From positions 1 to 56,830 of the forward strand of contig NZ_LQOU01000011.1 of the NCBI RefSeq assembly GCF_002102155.1: DNA of 56,830 nt, given 5' to 3'. Below are positions 1 to 8,125 of this stretch, in pieces (positions within the stretch are counted from its first letter, which is position 1; each line of letters starts with the position of its first letter). The notes below the pieces were generated by a model. It was not told where the DNA came from and ran no database searches. It saw only the letters and a list, made by a program, of their open reading frames with translations. The stretch is from Mycobacterium europaeum. GTDB lineage: Bacteria > Actinomycetota > Actinomycetes > Mycobacteriales > Mycobacteriaceae. Both the position numbers and the translations under genes were made by a program.

Positions 1-177
1 GGACCGGCCGCCGGGGGCGGGGCCGTCGTCGTGGTCGGCGGGACCGGGGTCGGGACCTCCGGGTCGGCGTACGAGGTCGCCGGCAATGCGATCGTGACGG
101 CGCTGGCACTGGTCACCGTGGCGATCGCCAGCGTCGCCCACAGGCCTTTGCGACGTGTCGAGTTGGGCTCCACCTGA
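1..177 (+). CDS. C-terminal end of an unidentified membrane protein (partial)
   Basis: The frame is open from the left edge to a TGA at 175-177, giving 58 residues. It is Gly/Ala-rich, then has one hydrophobic stretch ([18 protein letters not shown]) followed by an arginine-containing tail ending LRRVELGST. This looks like the last transmembrane helix and cytoplasmic tail of a transporter or other integral membrane protein, possibly MFS-like, but the family cannot be named from this piece. It converges on modC. In Mtb the neighbour beyond modC is apa; this fragment does not resemble the Apa proline-rich sequence. Confidence 0.4.
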   Translation, partial: GPAAGGGAVVVVGGTGVGTSGSAYEVAGNAIVTALALVTVAIASVAHRPLRRVELGST

Positions 178-303
178 TCCATGGCGACGAACCTACCGTG
201 TTACCGCTGTGACGCAAGGAGCCTTGCGGACAATTGCCGCGCCGTTTCGCCGATGTTGCCGACGCGCAACCCGCGGGGCGGCCGGGCGCTCCCGCCCACC
301 CAC

Positions 304-1410
304 TCAGTGCGCCGCCGGATGCAGCGCCACCTCGTGCGCTTTCACCGCGAACCACACCTTCTCCCCGGGCGCCAGCCGCAGTTCGGAGGCGGCGTCGACG
401 GTGATCTCCGCGGCCAGCCCGGGAGCGCCGTCGGGTTGCTGCTCCCCGCGCACCAGCACCGCCGACCCGCGCATGTCCAGCTCTGCGATCGTCACCTCGA
501 CCGTGTTGCGCGGGCTGCCGAGCGGCCGCTCCCGATAAACCGCCACCGCCGTGGGCGGGAAGACCGCGATCGCATTGCGGCCCGGCGCCAGGTCGTCAGG
601 CCGCTGGCTCGCGGCGGCCGCATGCCAGCGGGCACCGTTGCGCGCGCGCAGGGAGGCGTCCGGGGCGACGGTCCCGTTGACAAGGTTGATGCCCGCGATG
701 CGCGCCCCGAAATGACTGCGCGGCGCAGTCAGCACATCGGAGACGGGCCCGATCTCGGCGACCGCGCCGCCCTCGAGCACCAGCACCCGGTCCGCCAGGG
801 TGAACACGTCGAGCAGGTCGTGCGTGACCAGAACGACCGCGCAGCCAGTGCGGCGGACGACGCGGCGCAACACCGCGCGGATCGCCGCGGCCGCGGAGAC
901 GTCGAGACCGGCCAGCGGCTCGTCGAGCAGCAGCACGTCCGGCTCGGCGGCCAGCGCCCGCGCGATCGCCACCCGCTGGGCTTGACCGCCGGACAGCCGC
1001 CGCACCTTGCGGTCGGCCAGCCACTCGGCGTCCACCTCGCGCAGCCAGCGCAGCGCCGTGGCCTTCGCCTCGGCCCGGGCGGGGCGGAGACGCCCGCGGC
1101 GGCTGTGCGGCCCGAAGGCTACGTTGGCGGCAACGCTCATGTGCGGGAACAACAACGGCTGCTGCAACAGCAGACCGACACGGCGGTCGTGGGTGGCCAC
1201 GTCGACCCCGGCCGCGGTGTCGGTGAGCACCCGGTCCCCCACCCGCACGAAGCCCCGATCCGGGCGGATCAGCCCGGCGATCACATGCAGCGTCGTGGAC
1301 TTGCCCGCACCGTTGGGGCCGAGGACCGCCAACACCTCGCCCGACTGCACCGCGAACTCCACGTCCAGTGGGCGATCCGTCACGACGGCGCGCAGCTGCA
1401 CCCCGCTCAT
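304..1410 (-). CDS. modC: Molybdate ABC transporter ATP-binding protein ModC
   Basis: 368 residues. It is the ATPase that powers molybdate import, expected on the cytoplasmic face bound to ModB. Walker [10 protein letters not shown] lies at about residues 31-39, the signature LSGGQ at 139-143 and Walker B LLLDEP at 160-165. The C-terminal ~90 residues form the MOP/TOBE-like molybdate-sensing extension typical of ModC. The ATG at 1410 overlaps the modB stop by 4 bases (ATGA), which indicates translational coupling. The frame stays open far upstream, but those extra residues antiparallel modB and are not plausible protein. Orthologous to Rv1859. Confidence 0.95.
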   Translation of the reverse strand: MSGVQLRAVVTDRPLDVEFAVQSGEVLAVLGPNGAGKSTTLHVIAGLIRPDRGFVRVGDRVLTDTAAGVDVATHDRRVGLLLQQPLLFPHMSVAANVAFGPHSRRGRLRPARAEAKATALRWLREVDAEWLADRKVRRLSGGQAQRVAIARALAAEPDVLLLDEPLAGLDVSAAAAIRAVLRRVVRRTGCAVVLVTHDLLDVFTLADRVLVLEGGAVAEIGPVSDVLTAPRSHFGARIAGINLVNGTVAPDASLRARNGARWHAAAASQRPDDLAPGRNAIAVFPPTAVAVYRERPLGSPRNTVEVTIAELDMRGSAVLVRGEQQPDGAPGLAAEITVDAASELRLAPGEKVWFAVKAHEVALHPAAH

Positions 1411-2213
1411 GGCCGCGGCTGCCCGGCTTCGGCCCCGGCGAGCCGGTGCGCGCCCAGCCCCAACACCACCAGCGCCGCGACGGCCACCAACAGCATCGAC
1501 AACGCTACCGCCGCGTCGGCGTCGGTCACCCGCTGCAGATAGATCTCGAGCGGCAGCGTGCGGGTGACCCCTTGGCGGGAGCCGGCGAAGGTCAGCGTCG
1601 CACCGAACTCGCCCAGCGAGCGGGCGAACGCCAGCACCGTTCCCGACGTCAGGCCGGGTCGCAGCAGCGGCAGGGTGACCCGCCACCAGACGGTGCTGGG
1701 CCGCGCCCCCAGGGTCGCCGCCACCACCTCGAAGTCGGCGCCCGCGGTGCGCGCGGCTCCCTCCAGCGAGATGACCAGGAACGGCAGCGACACGAAGGTT
1801 TGCGCCAACACCACCGCGGCCGTGCTGAACGCGATGCTGATGCCGGCCGCTTCGAGATAGCGACCGAGGAGCCCGAACCGGCCGAACGCGTAGAGCAGCG
1901 CGATCCCGCCGACCACCGGCGGCAGCACCAGCGGCAGCAGGATCAACGGCCGCAGCAGCCGCACCGGGCGCGCGGTGCTGCGGGCCAGCACCAGCGCCAT
2001 CGGCACACCCAGCAGCACACACAGGGCTGTGCTGGCGGCGGCGGTCCGAAGGCTGAGCAGCAGGGCCGTCAGCGACGACGAGCTGGTGATCAGGGACCAG
2101 AAGTTCGGCCAGTCGACCTTGACCGCGATGGCCAGCAGCGGCAGCACGACGAAGACGGTCCCCACGGCGGCGGGGACGTATACCCACCGGGGCAGATCCG
2201 TCGGCCGGTGCAC
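1407..2213 (-). CDS. modB: Molybdate ABC transporter permease ModB
   Basis: 268 residues with several hydrophobic helices, the first at about residues 11-31. The binding-protein-dependent permease EAA-type loop ([26 protein letters not shown]) lies at about residues 165-190 and couples to ModC. It forms the membrane channel for molybdate or tungstate. It starts with GTG at 2213, three bases after the modA stop, and its stop overlaps the modC start. modA, modB and modC are therefore one transcription unit. Orthologous to Rv1858. Confidence 0.95.
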   Translation of the reverse strand: MHRPTDLPRWVYVPAAVGTVFVVLPLLAIAVKVDWPNFWSLITSSSSLTALLLSLRTAAASTALCVLLGVPMALVLARSTARPVRLLRPLILLPLVLPPVVGGIALLYAFGRFGLLGRYLEAAGISIAFSTAAVVLAQTFVSLPFLVISLEGAARTAGADFEVVAATLGARPSTVWWRVTLPLLRPGLTSGTVLAFARSLGEFGATLTFAGSRQGVTRTLPLEIYLQRVTDADAAVALSMLLVAVAALVVLGLGAHRLAGAEAGQPRP

Positions 2214-2216
2214 GGT

Positions 2217-2990
2217 TCAGGGTTTGGCGAAGCCCGACTGGGCGAGGATGTTCTGACCGGCCTCAGCGGTCACCAAGGCCACGAACCGCCGCGCCAACGT
2301 TGGTTGCGGCGCGTGTTTCAACACCGCGATCGGATAGCGGTTTACCGCGCCGGCGGCCTCCGGGAAACTCACGGTCGCCACCTTGTTCCCCGCGCCGCGG
2401 GCGTCGGTGACGTACACCAGCCCGGCGTCCGCCTGCCCGGTGGTGACCTTGTTGAGGACGTCCGTCACGCTCGGCTCCTCGCTCACCGGGTGCAGGCGCA
2501 CTCCGGTGCTGTCTTCGACCCGTTGGGTTGCCGATCCGCACGGCACGGGCTGCTGGCAGACCACCACGCCCAGCCCGGGCCTGGCAAGGTCGGAGAAGGA
2601 TCCGACCTTTTTGGGGTTGCCGGGCGCGGTGACGATCACCAACGTGTTGGAGGCGAAGTCCGCTGGGTCGCCGGCGAGCAGGCCGGCCCTGGCGACCGCG
2701 TCCATCTGCGCGGTGTCCGCCGAGGCGAAGACGTCGGCGGTCGCGCCCTGCGTCAACTGGGTGGCCAGTTCCGAGGAACCCGCGAACTCGAATTCGACGT
2801 TGCTGCCGGCGTTTTGGGCTTTGAACTGCGAGCCGATCTGGGTGAACGCGGACTTCAGCGAGGCCGCGGCGAACACCACGACGGTTCCCGGGCCCGCAGC
2901 GGGCTGGGCGGGCCGTGTGGAAGCGCATCCGGCCAGGCCCACCGCCAGTGCCATCGAAACCGCACCGGCCAGCATCCCGATCCGCCGCAT
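2217..2990 (-). CDS. modA: Molybdate-binding lipoprotein ModA
   Basis: 257 residues. The N-terminus is a lipoprotein signal ending in the lipobox LAGC, with the lipidated Cys at about residue 22, so the protein should be anchored outside the membrane. The mature part is a periplasmic-binding-protein type II fold with the ModA-type opening VVVFAAASLKSAF and GSSELATQL segment. It captures molybdate for ModB/ModC. First gene of the modABC unit; its promoter must lie in the 250-base gap shared with the divergent SDR gene at 3241. Orthologous to Rv1857. Confidence 0.95.
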   Translation of the reverse strand: MRRIGMLAGAVSMALAVGLAGCASTRPAQPAAGPGTVVVFAAASLKSAFTQIGSQFKAQNAGSNVEFEFAGSSELATQLTQGATADVFASADTAQMDAVARAGLLAGDPADFASNTLVIVTAPGNPKKVGSFSDLARPGLGVVVCQQPVPCGSATQRVEDSTGVRLHPVSEEPSVTDVLNKVTTGQADAGLVYVTDARGAGNKVATVSFPEAAGAVNRYPIAVLKHAPQPTLARRFVALVTAEAGQNILAQSGFAKP

Positions 2991-3215
2991 GCGTGCACAC
3001 TAACCCGCCGACGATGCGGTCCGCTGCGGGGCTTGATCGGCGCAAAAAAGTGGCGGCCGAATAGTTACGCAAATGATCCGCGCGTCGCGGCGTCAAGAAT
3101 TTCGCCGACTAGCTACTGTCCAGTAACATCTAGGCAGATTGATGCCATAACGTGCTGAGATCCCAGGCAGTCCCCGCAGCGGGCCCCGTGGCTGGGCCGC
3201 GGAGCCCGGGTCTGG

Positions 3216-3229
3216 GTTCAACGTTGAAC
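3216..3229. promoter_or_regulatory. Perfect 14-bp palindrome before the SDR gene
   Basis: GTTCAACGTTGAAC is a perfect inverted repeat with 7-base arms. It ends 3 bases before the AGGAGG at 3233-3238 and 11 bases before the ATG at 3241. A protein bound here would cover the translation start or the early transcribed region, so it is a candidate operator. The regulator is unknown. Confidence 0.4.
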
Positions 3230-3240
3230 ACGAGGAGGTC

Positions 3241-3918
3241 ATGGCAGTGGAGGTGTTGGTCACCGGCGGAGATACCGAACTGGGGCGCACAGTGGCCGAA
3301 GGCTTCCGCGATGACGGTCACAAGGTGACCCTCGTGGGCGCGCGGCGCAGCGAGCTGGAGATCGCCGCCAAGGAATTGGACCTGGACGCCATCGTGTGCG
3401 ACACCACCGACCCGGCGAGCCTGACCGAGGCCCGCACCTTGTTCCCCCACCATCTCGACACCATCGTCAACGTTCCCGCGCCCTCCCGGGAAGCCGGTGA
3501 CCCCCGCACCTACTCCATCGCCGACACGGCGGATGCCTGGCGGCATGCCCTGGACGCGACCGTGCTGTCGGCGGTGCTGACGGTGCAGACCGTGGGCGAT
3601 CATCTGCGCTCGGGCGGCTCCATCATCAGCGTGGTGCCCGAGAACGCGCCTGCCGGAAGCGTGGGCGCGGCGATCAAAGCGACGCTGTCGAATTGGGTCG
3701 CGGGACAGGCCGGCGTCTTCGGCACCCGGGGCATCACCGTCAACGTCGTCGCCGGCGGGCGCAGCGTCCAGTCCGGTTACGACGGCCTGTCCCGCACTCC
3801 CCCGTCGCTCGCCGAGGAGGTCGCTCGCCTGGCGTTGTTCCTGACCACCCCGGCGGCCCGCCACATCACCGGTCAGACGCTGCACGTCAGCCACGGCGCA
3901 CTCGCTCAATTCGGCTGA
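3241..3918 (+). CDS. SDR-fold protein lacking the catalytic Tyr (Rv1856c orthologue)
   Basis: 225 residues with the layout of a short-chain dehydrogenase/reductase: N-terminal VLVTGG, a central NVPAP segment and a C-terminal TGQTLHVSHGA, which is typical of FabG-like SDRs. Two key motifs are degenerate. The nucleotide motif TGxxxGxG reads TGGDTELG, and the active-site YxxxK reads GAAIK, with Gly where Tyr is expected; the Lys is kept. It may bind a nucleotide without doing standard SDR chemistry. AGGAGG at 3233-3238 is only 2 bases from this ATG, so the GTG at 3247 (8-base spacing) is a credible alternative start. The LLM gene follows after 59 bases. Confidence 0.85.
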   Translation: MAVEVLVTGGDTELGRTVAEGFRDDGHKVTLVGARRSELEIAAKELDLDAIVCDTTDPASLTEARTLFPHHLDTIVNVPAPSREAGDPRTYSIADTADAWRHALDATVLSAVLTVQTVGDHLRSGGSIISVVPENAPAGSVGAAIKATLSNWVAGQAGVFGTRGITVNVVAGGRSVQSGYDGLSRTPPSLAEEVARLALFLTTPAARHITGQTLHVSHGALAQFG

Positions 3919-3977
3919 GGGCGTAATCCGGCGTCGGGCCGTATCGTGTCGCGCGGAGCCGCACTACGGTAGAGCGC

Positions 3978-4895
3978 GTGGCGATTCGACTCGGTCTGCA
4001 GATTCCCAACTTCTCCTACGGCACCGGGGTGGAGGAGCTCTTCCCCACCGTCATGGCGCAAGCCCGCGAGGCCGAGGCGGCCGGCTTCGACTCGGTCTTC
4101 GTGATGGATCACTTCTACCAACTGCCGATGCTGGGAGATCCGGACCAGCCGATGCTGGAGGCCTACACCGCGTTGGGCGCGCTGGCCACCGCCACCGAAC
4201 GAGTCCAGTTGGGCACCTTGGTAACCGGAAACACCTACCGCAACCCGGCGCTGCTGGCGAAGACCATCACCACCCTCGATGTGGTGAGCCAGGGCCGCGC
4301 GATCCTGGGCATCGGCACGGGCTGGTTCGAACTCGAACATGACCAGCTGGGTTTCGAATTCGGCACCTTCACCGACCGGTTCAACCGGCTCGAGGAGGCG
4401 CTACAGATCATCCTGCCGATGATCAAGGGCGAGCGGCCAACCTTCTCGGGCAAGTGGTATCAGGTGCGCGAGGCGATGGCGAATCCCCGCTTCCGCGAAC
4501 ACATTCCGCTGATGATCGGCGGCAGCGGCGAGAAGAAGACCATCCCCCTGGCGGCACGCCACTTCGACCACCTCAACGTGATCGCCGGATTCGACGAGCT
4601 GCCGGGCAAGTTGGAGGTTGTGCGGCGGCGCTGCGAGGAGGTCGGCCGGGACCCGGCGACGCTGGAGACCAGCACGCTGACCACGGTGCTCGTCGACGAG
4701 AGCGCGAAACCCGATCAGATCCCCGCCGAGATGACGCAGCGCATGGTGGTCGGCAGCCCCGACTCGGTCGCCGACCAGATCAAAACCAAGGTGCTGGACG
4801 CCGGCATCGACGGCGTGATCATCAACGTGCCGTTCTACACCCCCGGCGTGATCCGTGCCATCGGCGAAGCGCTGCGCCCGGTCGTCGGGCTGTAG
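3978..4895 (+). CDS. LLM-class F420-dependent oxidoreductase (Rv1855c orthologue)
   Basis: 305 residues with a luciferase-like monooxygenase TIM barrel. It begins IRLGLQIPNFSYG. It has the conserved LGIGTGWFELEH segment and MIGGSGEKKT, which in this family contributes to deazaflavin phosphate binding. Mycobacterial members usually use coenzyme F420; the substrate cannot be told from sequence. It starts with GTG. The SDR lies upstream on the same strand, so the two may be co-transcribed. Confidence 0.92.
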   Translation: MAIRLGLQIPNFSYGTGVEELFPTVMAQAREAEAAGFDSVFVMDHFYQLPMLGDPDQPMLEAYTALGALATATERVQLGTLVTGNTYRNPALLAKTITTLDVVSQGRAILGIGTGWFELEHDQLGFEFGTFTDRFNRLEEALQIILPMIKGERPTFSGKWYQVREAMANPRFREHIPLMIGGSGEKKTIPLAARHFDHLNVIAGFDELPGKLEVVRRRCEEVGRDPATLETSTLTTVLVDESAKPDQIPAEMTQRMVVGSPDSVADQIKTKVLDAGIDGVIINVPFYTPGVIRAIGEALRPVVGL

Positions 4896-5006
4896 CTCGC
4901 GCCCGCGTGGGGTCGCGGATTGGTCGCGCCGCGGTAATACTTCCCTGTAGCAGCGTCTACCTGCGCCCCACGGCGCAGCGCGGAAGAACAGGGCGGGGAG
5001 CAGGCC

Positions 5007-5387
5007 ATGAAGAAACGAGCCCTGGCGGCGATCGCGGCCGGTGTGGCCTTCGCTGCCCCCCCGATCGCGCAGGCCGACAACAACTGGATCGCCATGGCGA
5101 TCTCGGATTCCACCGGCCGCATCAACATCGCCGACGGAGCGGCCAGCCAGGGCGCGGCCGAGAAGGCGGTCATGGACACGTGCCGCAAGAGCATCAGCGA
5201 CTGCCGCCTGCTGGCCAGCGGTGATGGCGGTTGCCTGGCGCTCGCGGTGAATGCGGCCAAGTCCAGATACTTCGGGGGTTGGGGGCCGACCCGCGAAGAG
5301 GCGGAGGCCGCGGCGCTGGCGCGGGCACCGGGCGGAACGATCCAGCCCGGCCACGACCACTGCGCGGGCGAAGGCTCCAGCCAATAA
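5007..5387 (+). CDS. Secreted DUF4189 protein (Rv1269c/Rv1813c-like)
   Basis: 126 residues. The first ~23 form a Sec signal peptide (KKR, hydrophobic core, cleavage near AQA-DNN). The mature part has the DUF4189 pattern: WIAMAISDSTGRINIADGA, then Cys-containing segments (TCRKSISDCRLLASGDGGCLAL), a repeated alanine-rich AAEAA-type stretch, and a final Cys. Two disulfides are likely. Mtb has secreted relatives Rv1269c and Rv1813c of unknown biochemical role. A GGGGAG lies about 8 bases before the ATG. In Mtb, Rv1813c sits next to erg3, whereas this copy is next to ndh. Confidence 0.85.
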   Translation: MKKRALAAIAAGVAFAAPPIAQADNNWIAMAISDSTGRINIADGAASQGAAEKAVMDTCRKSISDCRLLASGDGGCLALAVNAAKSRYFGGWGPTREEAEAAALARAPGGTIQPGHDHCAGEGSSQ

Positions 5388-5476
5388 CGAGGCGCCGCGC
5401 CGGGTGGACTGACGACCCTGATAGTTACGCCACAGTGCCGGCCATCCACCAGGCATTTCGGACGGGAACACCGTTA

Positions 5477-5492
5477 GTGTTGCAAACAACAC
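5477..5492. promoter_or_regulatory. Inverted repeat upstream of ndh
   Basis: GTGTTG-CAAA-CAACAC has perfect 6-base arms and a 4-base spacer, 95-110 bases before the ndh start. It lies in the 200-base non-coding gap after the DUF4189 gene and is a candidate operator for ndh control. The factor is unknown. Confidence 0.35.
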
Positions 5493-5587
5493 ATGCTTAT
5501 CAATTAGGTTTCCGGGTACCCGCCTGACTAGCGTTGTGGCTAACTGCAGTCGCGTGTCCAAAAGCCCCCGTCAGGAGCAGCGGAAAC

Positions 5588-6976
5588 ATGAGCCCCCCAC
5601 CAGAAACCACAGCTGGAACCGAACGTCGCCACCAGGTCGTCATCATCGGTTCGGGATTCGGTGGACTCAACGCGGCAAAGAAACTCAAGCACGCCGACGT
5701 CGACATCAAGCTGATCGCGCGTACCACCCACCACCTGTTCCAGCCGTTGCTGTACCAGGTGGCGACGGGCATCGTGTCCGAGGGTGACATCGCCCCGCCC
5801 ACCCGCGTCATCCTGCGCAGGCAGCGCAACGTCCAAGTGCTGCTCGGTGACGTCACGCACATCGACCTGGCCAGGAAGTCCGTCGTATCCGACTTGCTCG
5901 GCCACACGTACGAAACCCCTTACGACAGCTTGATTATCGCCGCCGGCGCGGGACAGTCGTACTTCGGCAACGACCACTTCGCCGAGTTCGCGCCCGGGAT
6001 GAAATCGATCGACGACGCGCTCGAGGTGCGTGGACGGATCCTGAGCGCCTTCGAACAAGCCGAGCGGTCACGTGATCCGGAACGCCGGGCCAAGCTGCTG
6101 ACCTTCACCGTGATCGGCGCCGGCCCCACCGGCGTCGAAATGGCCGGCCAGATCGCGGAATTGGCGTCCCACACGCTGAAGGGCTCGTTCCGTGGCATCG
6201 ACTCCACCAAGGCGCGAGTGATCCTGCTCGACGCCGCGCCCGCCGTGCTGCCGCCGTTCGGCGACAAGCTGGGCATGCGGGCGCGCGCCCGGCTGGAGAA
6301 GATGGGCGTGGAGATCCAGCTGGGCGCGATGGTCACCGACGTCGACCGCAACGGCATCACGGTGAAGGACGCCGACGGCACGGTCCGGCGCATCGAATCC
6401 GCCTGCAAGGTATGGTCCGCCGGCGTGCAGGCCAGCGGGCTGGGCCGCGACCTCGCCGAGCAGTCCTCGGTGGAGCTAGACCGGGCGGGGCGGGTCAAGG
6501 TGCTACCGGACCTGTCGATCCCGGGACACCCGAACGTGTTCGTCGTCGGCGACATGGCCGCCGTCGAGGGCGTTCCGGGCGTGGCCCAGGGCGCGATCCA
6601 GGGCGCCAAGTACGTCGCCAACACGATCAAAGCCGAACTGGGCGGGGCGAATCCGGCCGAGCGGGAGCCGTTCCAGTACTTCGACAAGGGGTCCATGGCC
6701 ACGGTTTCGCGGTTCTCCGCGGTGGCCAAGGTCGGGCCCCTGGAGTTCAGCGGCTTCATCGCCTGGCTGATGTGGCTGGTGCTGCACCTGGTCTACCTGG
6801 TCGGGTTCAAGACCAAGGTCAGCACGCTGCTGTCGTGGACGGTGACGTTCCTGAGCACCCGGCGCGGTCAGCTGACCATCACCGAACAGCAGGCCTTCGC
6901 CCGCACCCGCCTCGAGCAACTCGCGGTGCTGGCCGCGGAAACCAAACGCCCGGCGACCGCCAAGCGCGCCAGCTAG
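5588..6976 (+). CDS. ndh: Type II NADH dehydrogenase Ndh
   Basis: 462 residues. It is the non-proton-pumping NADH:menaquinone oxidoreductase of the inner membrane and the main entry of NADH electrons into the chain. The FAD dinucleotide fold GSGFGG is at residues 21-26 and the NADH fold GAGPTG at 177-182. There is a conserved VFVVGDMAAV FAD segment, and a hydrophobic C-terminal anchor at about residues 385-425. The chosen ATG follows AGGAG at 5573-5577 and reproduces the Mtb N-terminus; an in-frame ATG at 5534 only adds unrelated residues. Very close to Rv1854c (463 aa). Confidence 0.97.
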   Translation: MSPPPETTAGTERRHQVVIIGSGFGGLNAAKKLKHADVDIKLIARTTHHLFQPLLYQVATGIVSEGDIAPPTRVILRRQRNVQVLLGDVTHIDLARKSVVSDLLGHTYETPYDSLIIAAGAGQSYFGNDHFAEFAPGMKSIDDALEVRGRILSAFEQAERSRDPERRAKLLTFTVIGAGPTGVEMAGQIAELASHTLKGSFRGIDSTKARVILLDAAPAVLPPFGDKLGMRARARLEKMGVEIQLGAMVTDVDRNGITVKDADGTVRRIESACKVWSAGVQASGLGRDLAEQSSVELDRAGRVKVLPDLSIPGHPNVFVVGDMAAVEGVPGVAQGAIQGAKYVANTIKAELGGANPAEREPFQYFDKGSMATVSRFSAVAKVGPLEFSGFIAWLMWLVLHLVYLVGFKTKVSTLLSWTVTFLSTRRGQLTITEQQAFARTRLEQLAVLAAETKRPATAKRAS

Positions 6977-7020
6977 CCGCCCGGCCGGTCGGCCCGCCAC
7001 CTGCTCAGCGCCCGGTTCGC

Positions 7021-7434
7021 CTACTCCTCGAGGTTCTGCAGGCGCACCTGGCCCCGCGCGACCACGCGGTCGTCGGCGTCGGTGATGGTGACCAGCCACA
7101 ACTGTTGGCGCCGGCCGCGGTGGATCGGTTCGGCGGTGCCGTACACCATGCCCGAGCCGATGGAACGCAGAAAGTCGGTGTTGTTGTTGACCCCCACGAC
7201 ATTCCCGCCGCCGCGGGTCGCGAGCCAGGTGTAGGCGGCCACGCTGGCCATGCTTTCGATGATCGAGCAGTAGACGCCGCCGTGTACCAGGCCCATCGGC
7301 TGCAACAACTTGGGGGTGACCTCGAGCTCGGCGCGGGCGCCGTCGGGGCCGAGCTCGGTGAATCGCAGCCCGATCTCCTGGTCGAAGGGCGCGGTGAAGT
7401 CCGCGGGGATGGTCGTTTCCGGAGGCTGTGGCAC
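7021..7434 (-). CDS. PaaI-type hotdog thioesterase (Rv1847 orthologue)
   Basis: 137 residues, a single hotdog domain with the family signature LVHGGVYCSIIESMAS, in which HGG lies over the central helix. Such proteins hydrolyse acyl- or aryl-CoA thioesters in the cytosol, usually as tetramers. It starts with GTG at 7434. In Mtb the urease operon lies between this gene and ndh. Here ndh ends 44 bases away and converges on it, so the urease genes are absent. Confidence 0.9.
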   Translation of the reverse strand: MPQPPETTIPADFTAPFDQEIGLRFTELGPDGARAELEVTPKLLQPMGLVHGGVYCSIIESMASVAAYTWLATRGGGNVVGVNNNTDFLRSIGSGMVYGTAEPIHRGRRQQLWLVTITDADDRVVARGQVRLQNLEE

Positions 7435-7469
7435 GTTCTGTGTCTACACCATCGGTCCAGGAAACGGCT

Positions 7470-7497
7470 GAGCCCCGTGCCGTTGGGCACGGGGCTC
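7470..7497. promoter_or_regulatory. Perfect 12-bp hairpin in the divergent thioesterase/blaI gap
   Basis: Arms GAGCCCCGTGCC and GGCACGGGGCTC enclose GTTG. The stem is perfect and GC-rich. It lies 36 bases upstream of the thioesterase start, so on the minus strand it would be in that gene's leader, and about 195 bases before blaI. There is no T-run on either side, so it is not a classical terminator. A leader structure, a bidirectional terminator without a U-tract, or a protein site are all possible. Confidence 0.45.
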
Positions 7498-7572
7498 GCC
7501 GATCGAGTAGACCGGGGGTCACTGCAGCCCTCAGGACTCTGCCGCGGTCGCTGTTCGCTCGACTCGGTTAGC

Positions 7573-7591
7573 ATAGGCAAGGCTGCCCTAA
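7573..7591. promoter_or_regulatory. IdeR-like iron box between thioesterase and blaI
   Basis: ATAGGCAAGGCTGCCCTAA matches the IdeR consensus TTAGGTTAGGCTAACCTAA at 14 of 19 positions by eye and keeps both outer half-sites (TAGG and CCTAA). It sits 101 bases before the blaI start and 139 bases before the thioesterase start, so either could be iron-regulated. Confidence 0.45.
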
Positions 7592-7631
7592 TTTCGCAAG
7601 CACCAATCGGTGGCGGGTTGGGTAGCTTCGG

Positions 7632-7648
7632 TACGACCGGCGGTAGTA
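7632..7648. promoter_or_regulatory. Candidate BlaI operator upstream of blaI
   Basis: TACGAC-CGGCG-GTAGTA is a dyad with one mismatch to TACTAC-N5-GTAGTA, the kind of half-site reported for mycobacterial BlaI. It lies 44 bases before the blaI ATG, as expected for an autorepression site. Confidence 0.4.
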
Positions 7649-7691
7649 ACCGGGGAGTACGATGTTGTCGACGCTCAGGAGAGAACGCACT

Positions 7692-8111
7692 ATGGCGAAA
7701 CTGACCCGGCTGGGGGACCTGGAACGCGCCGTGATGGACCACTTGTGGTCCACGCCGGAACCTCAAACGGTCCGCCAGGTCCACGACGCGCTGTCGGTGC
7801 GGCGCGACCTCGCGTACACGACGATCATGACCGTCCTGCAACGGCTGGCCAAGAAGAACCTGGTCTCCCAGATCCGGGACGACCGCGCCCACCGATACGC
7901 CCCCGTGCACGGCCGCGACGAGTTGGTCGCCGGGCTCATGGTCGATGCGCTGTCCCAGGCCGAGGATTCCGGCGGCAGACAAGCCGCGCTGGTTCATTTC
8001 GTCGAGCGGGTGGGCGCCGACGAGGCGGAAGCGCTTCGGCGCGCGCTCGCCGAACTGGAAGTCAATCAACGCAACAACGCGTCAGCCGCTGGCGCGTCGT
8101 CGGAGGATTGA
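7692..8111 (+). CDS. blaI: BlaI-family transcriptional repressor (Rv1846c orthologue)
   Basis: 139 residues: a winged-helix penicillinase-repressor domain (LGDLERAVMDHLWSTPEP through the recognition region YTTIMTVLQRLAKKNLV and wing RYAPV), then a C-terminal dimerisation region. In the family, the repressor is cleaved or released when the M56 partner senses beta-lactam or another signal. In Mtb this regulator also controls ATP synthase genes. The ATG at 7692 follows CAGGAG and matches the Mtb N-terminus; an upstream in-frame ATG at 7662 is less likely. The M56 gene begins 14 bases after the stop. Confidence 0.95.
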   Translation: MAKLTRLGDLERAVMDHLWSTPEPQTVRQVHDALSVRRDLAYTTIMTVLQRLAKKNLVSQIRDDRAHRYAPVHGRDELVAGLMVDALSQAEDSGGRQAALVHFVERVGADEAEALRRALAELEVNQRNNASAAGASSED

Positions 8112-8125
8112 GGGAGACTGACAGC

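Noticed and set aside
181..1542. 453-residue plus-strand frame opposite modC
   Set aside because: It is antisense to clear ModC motifs, with an Arg/Gly/His/Gln-rich composition typical of shadow frames in high-GC genomes.
304..2187. Very long open frame on the minus strand covering modC and most of modB
   Set aside because: Only the part from 1410 downwards encodes ModC. The upstream extension is an alternative frame of modB, low in recognisable sequence and typical of GC-rich DNA.
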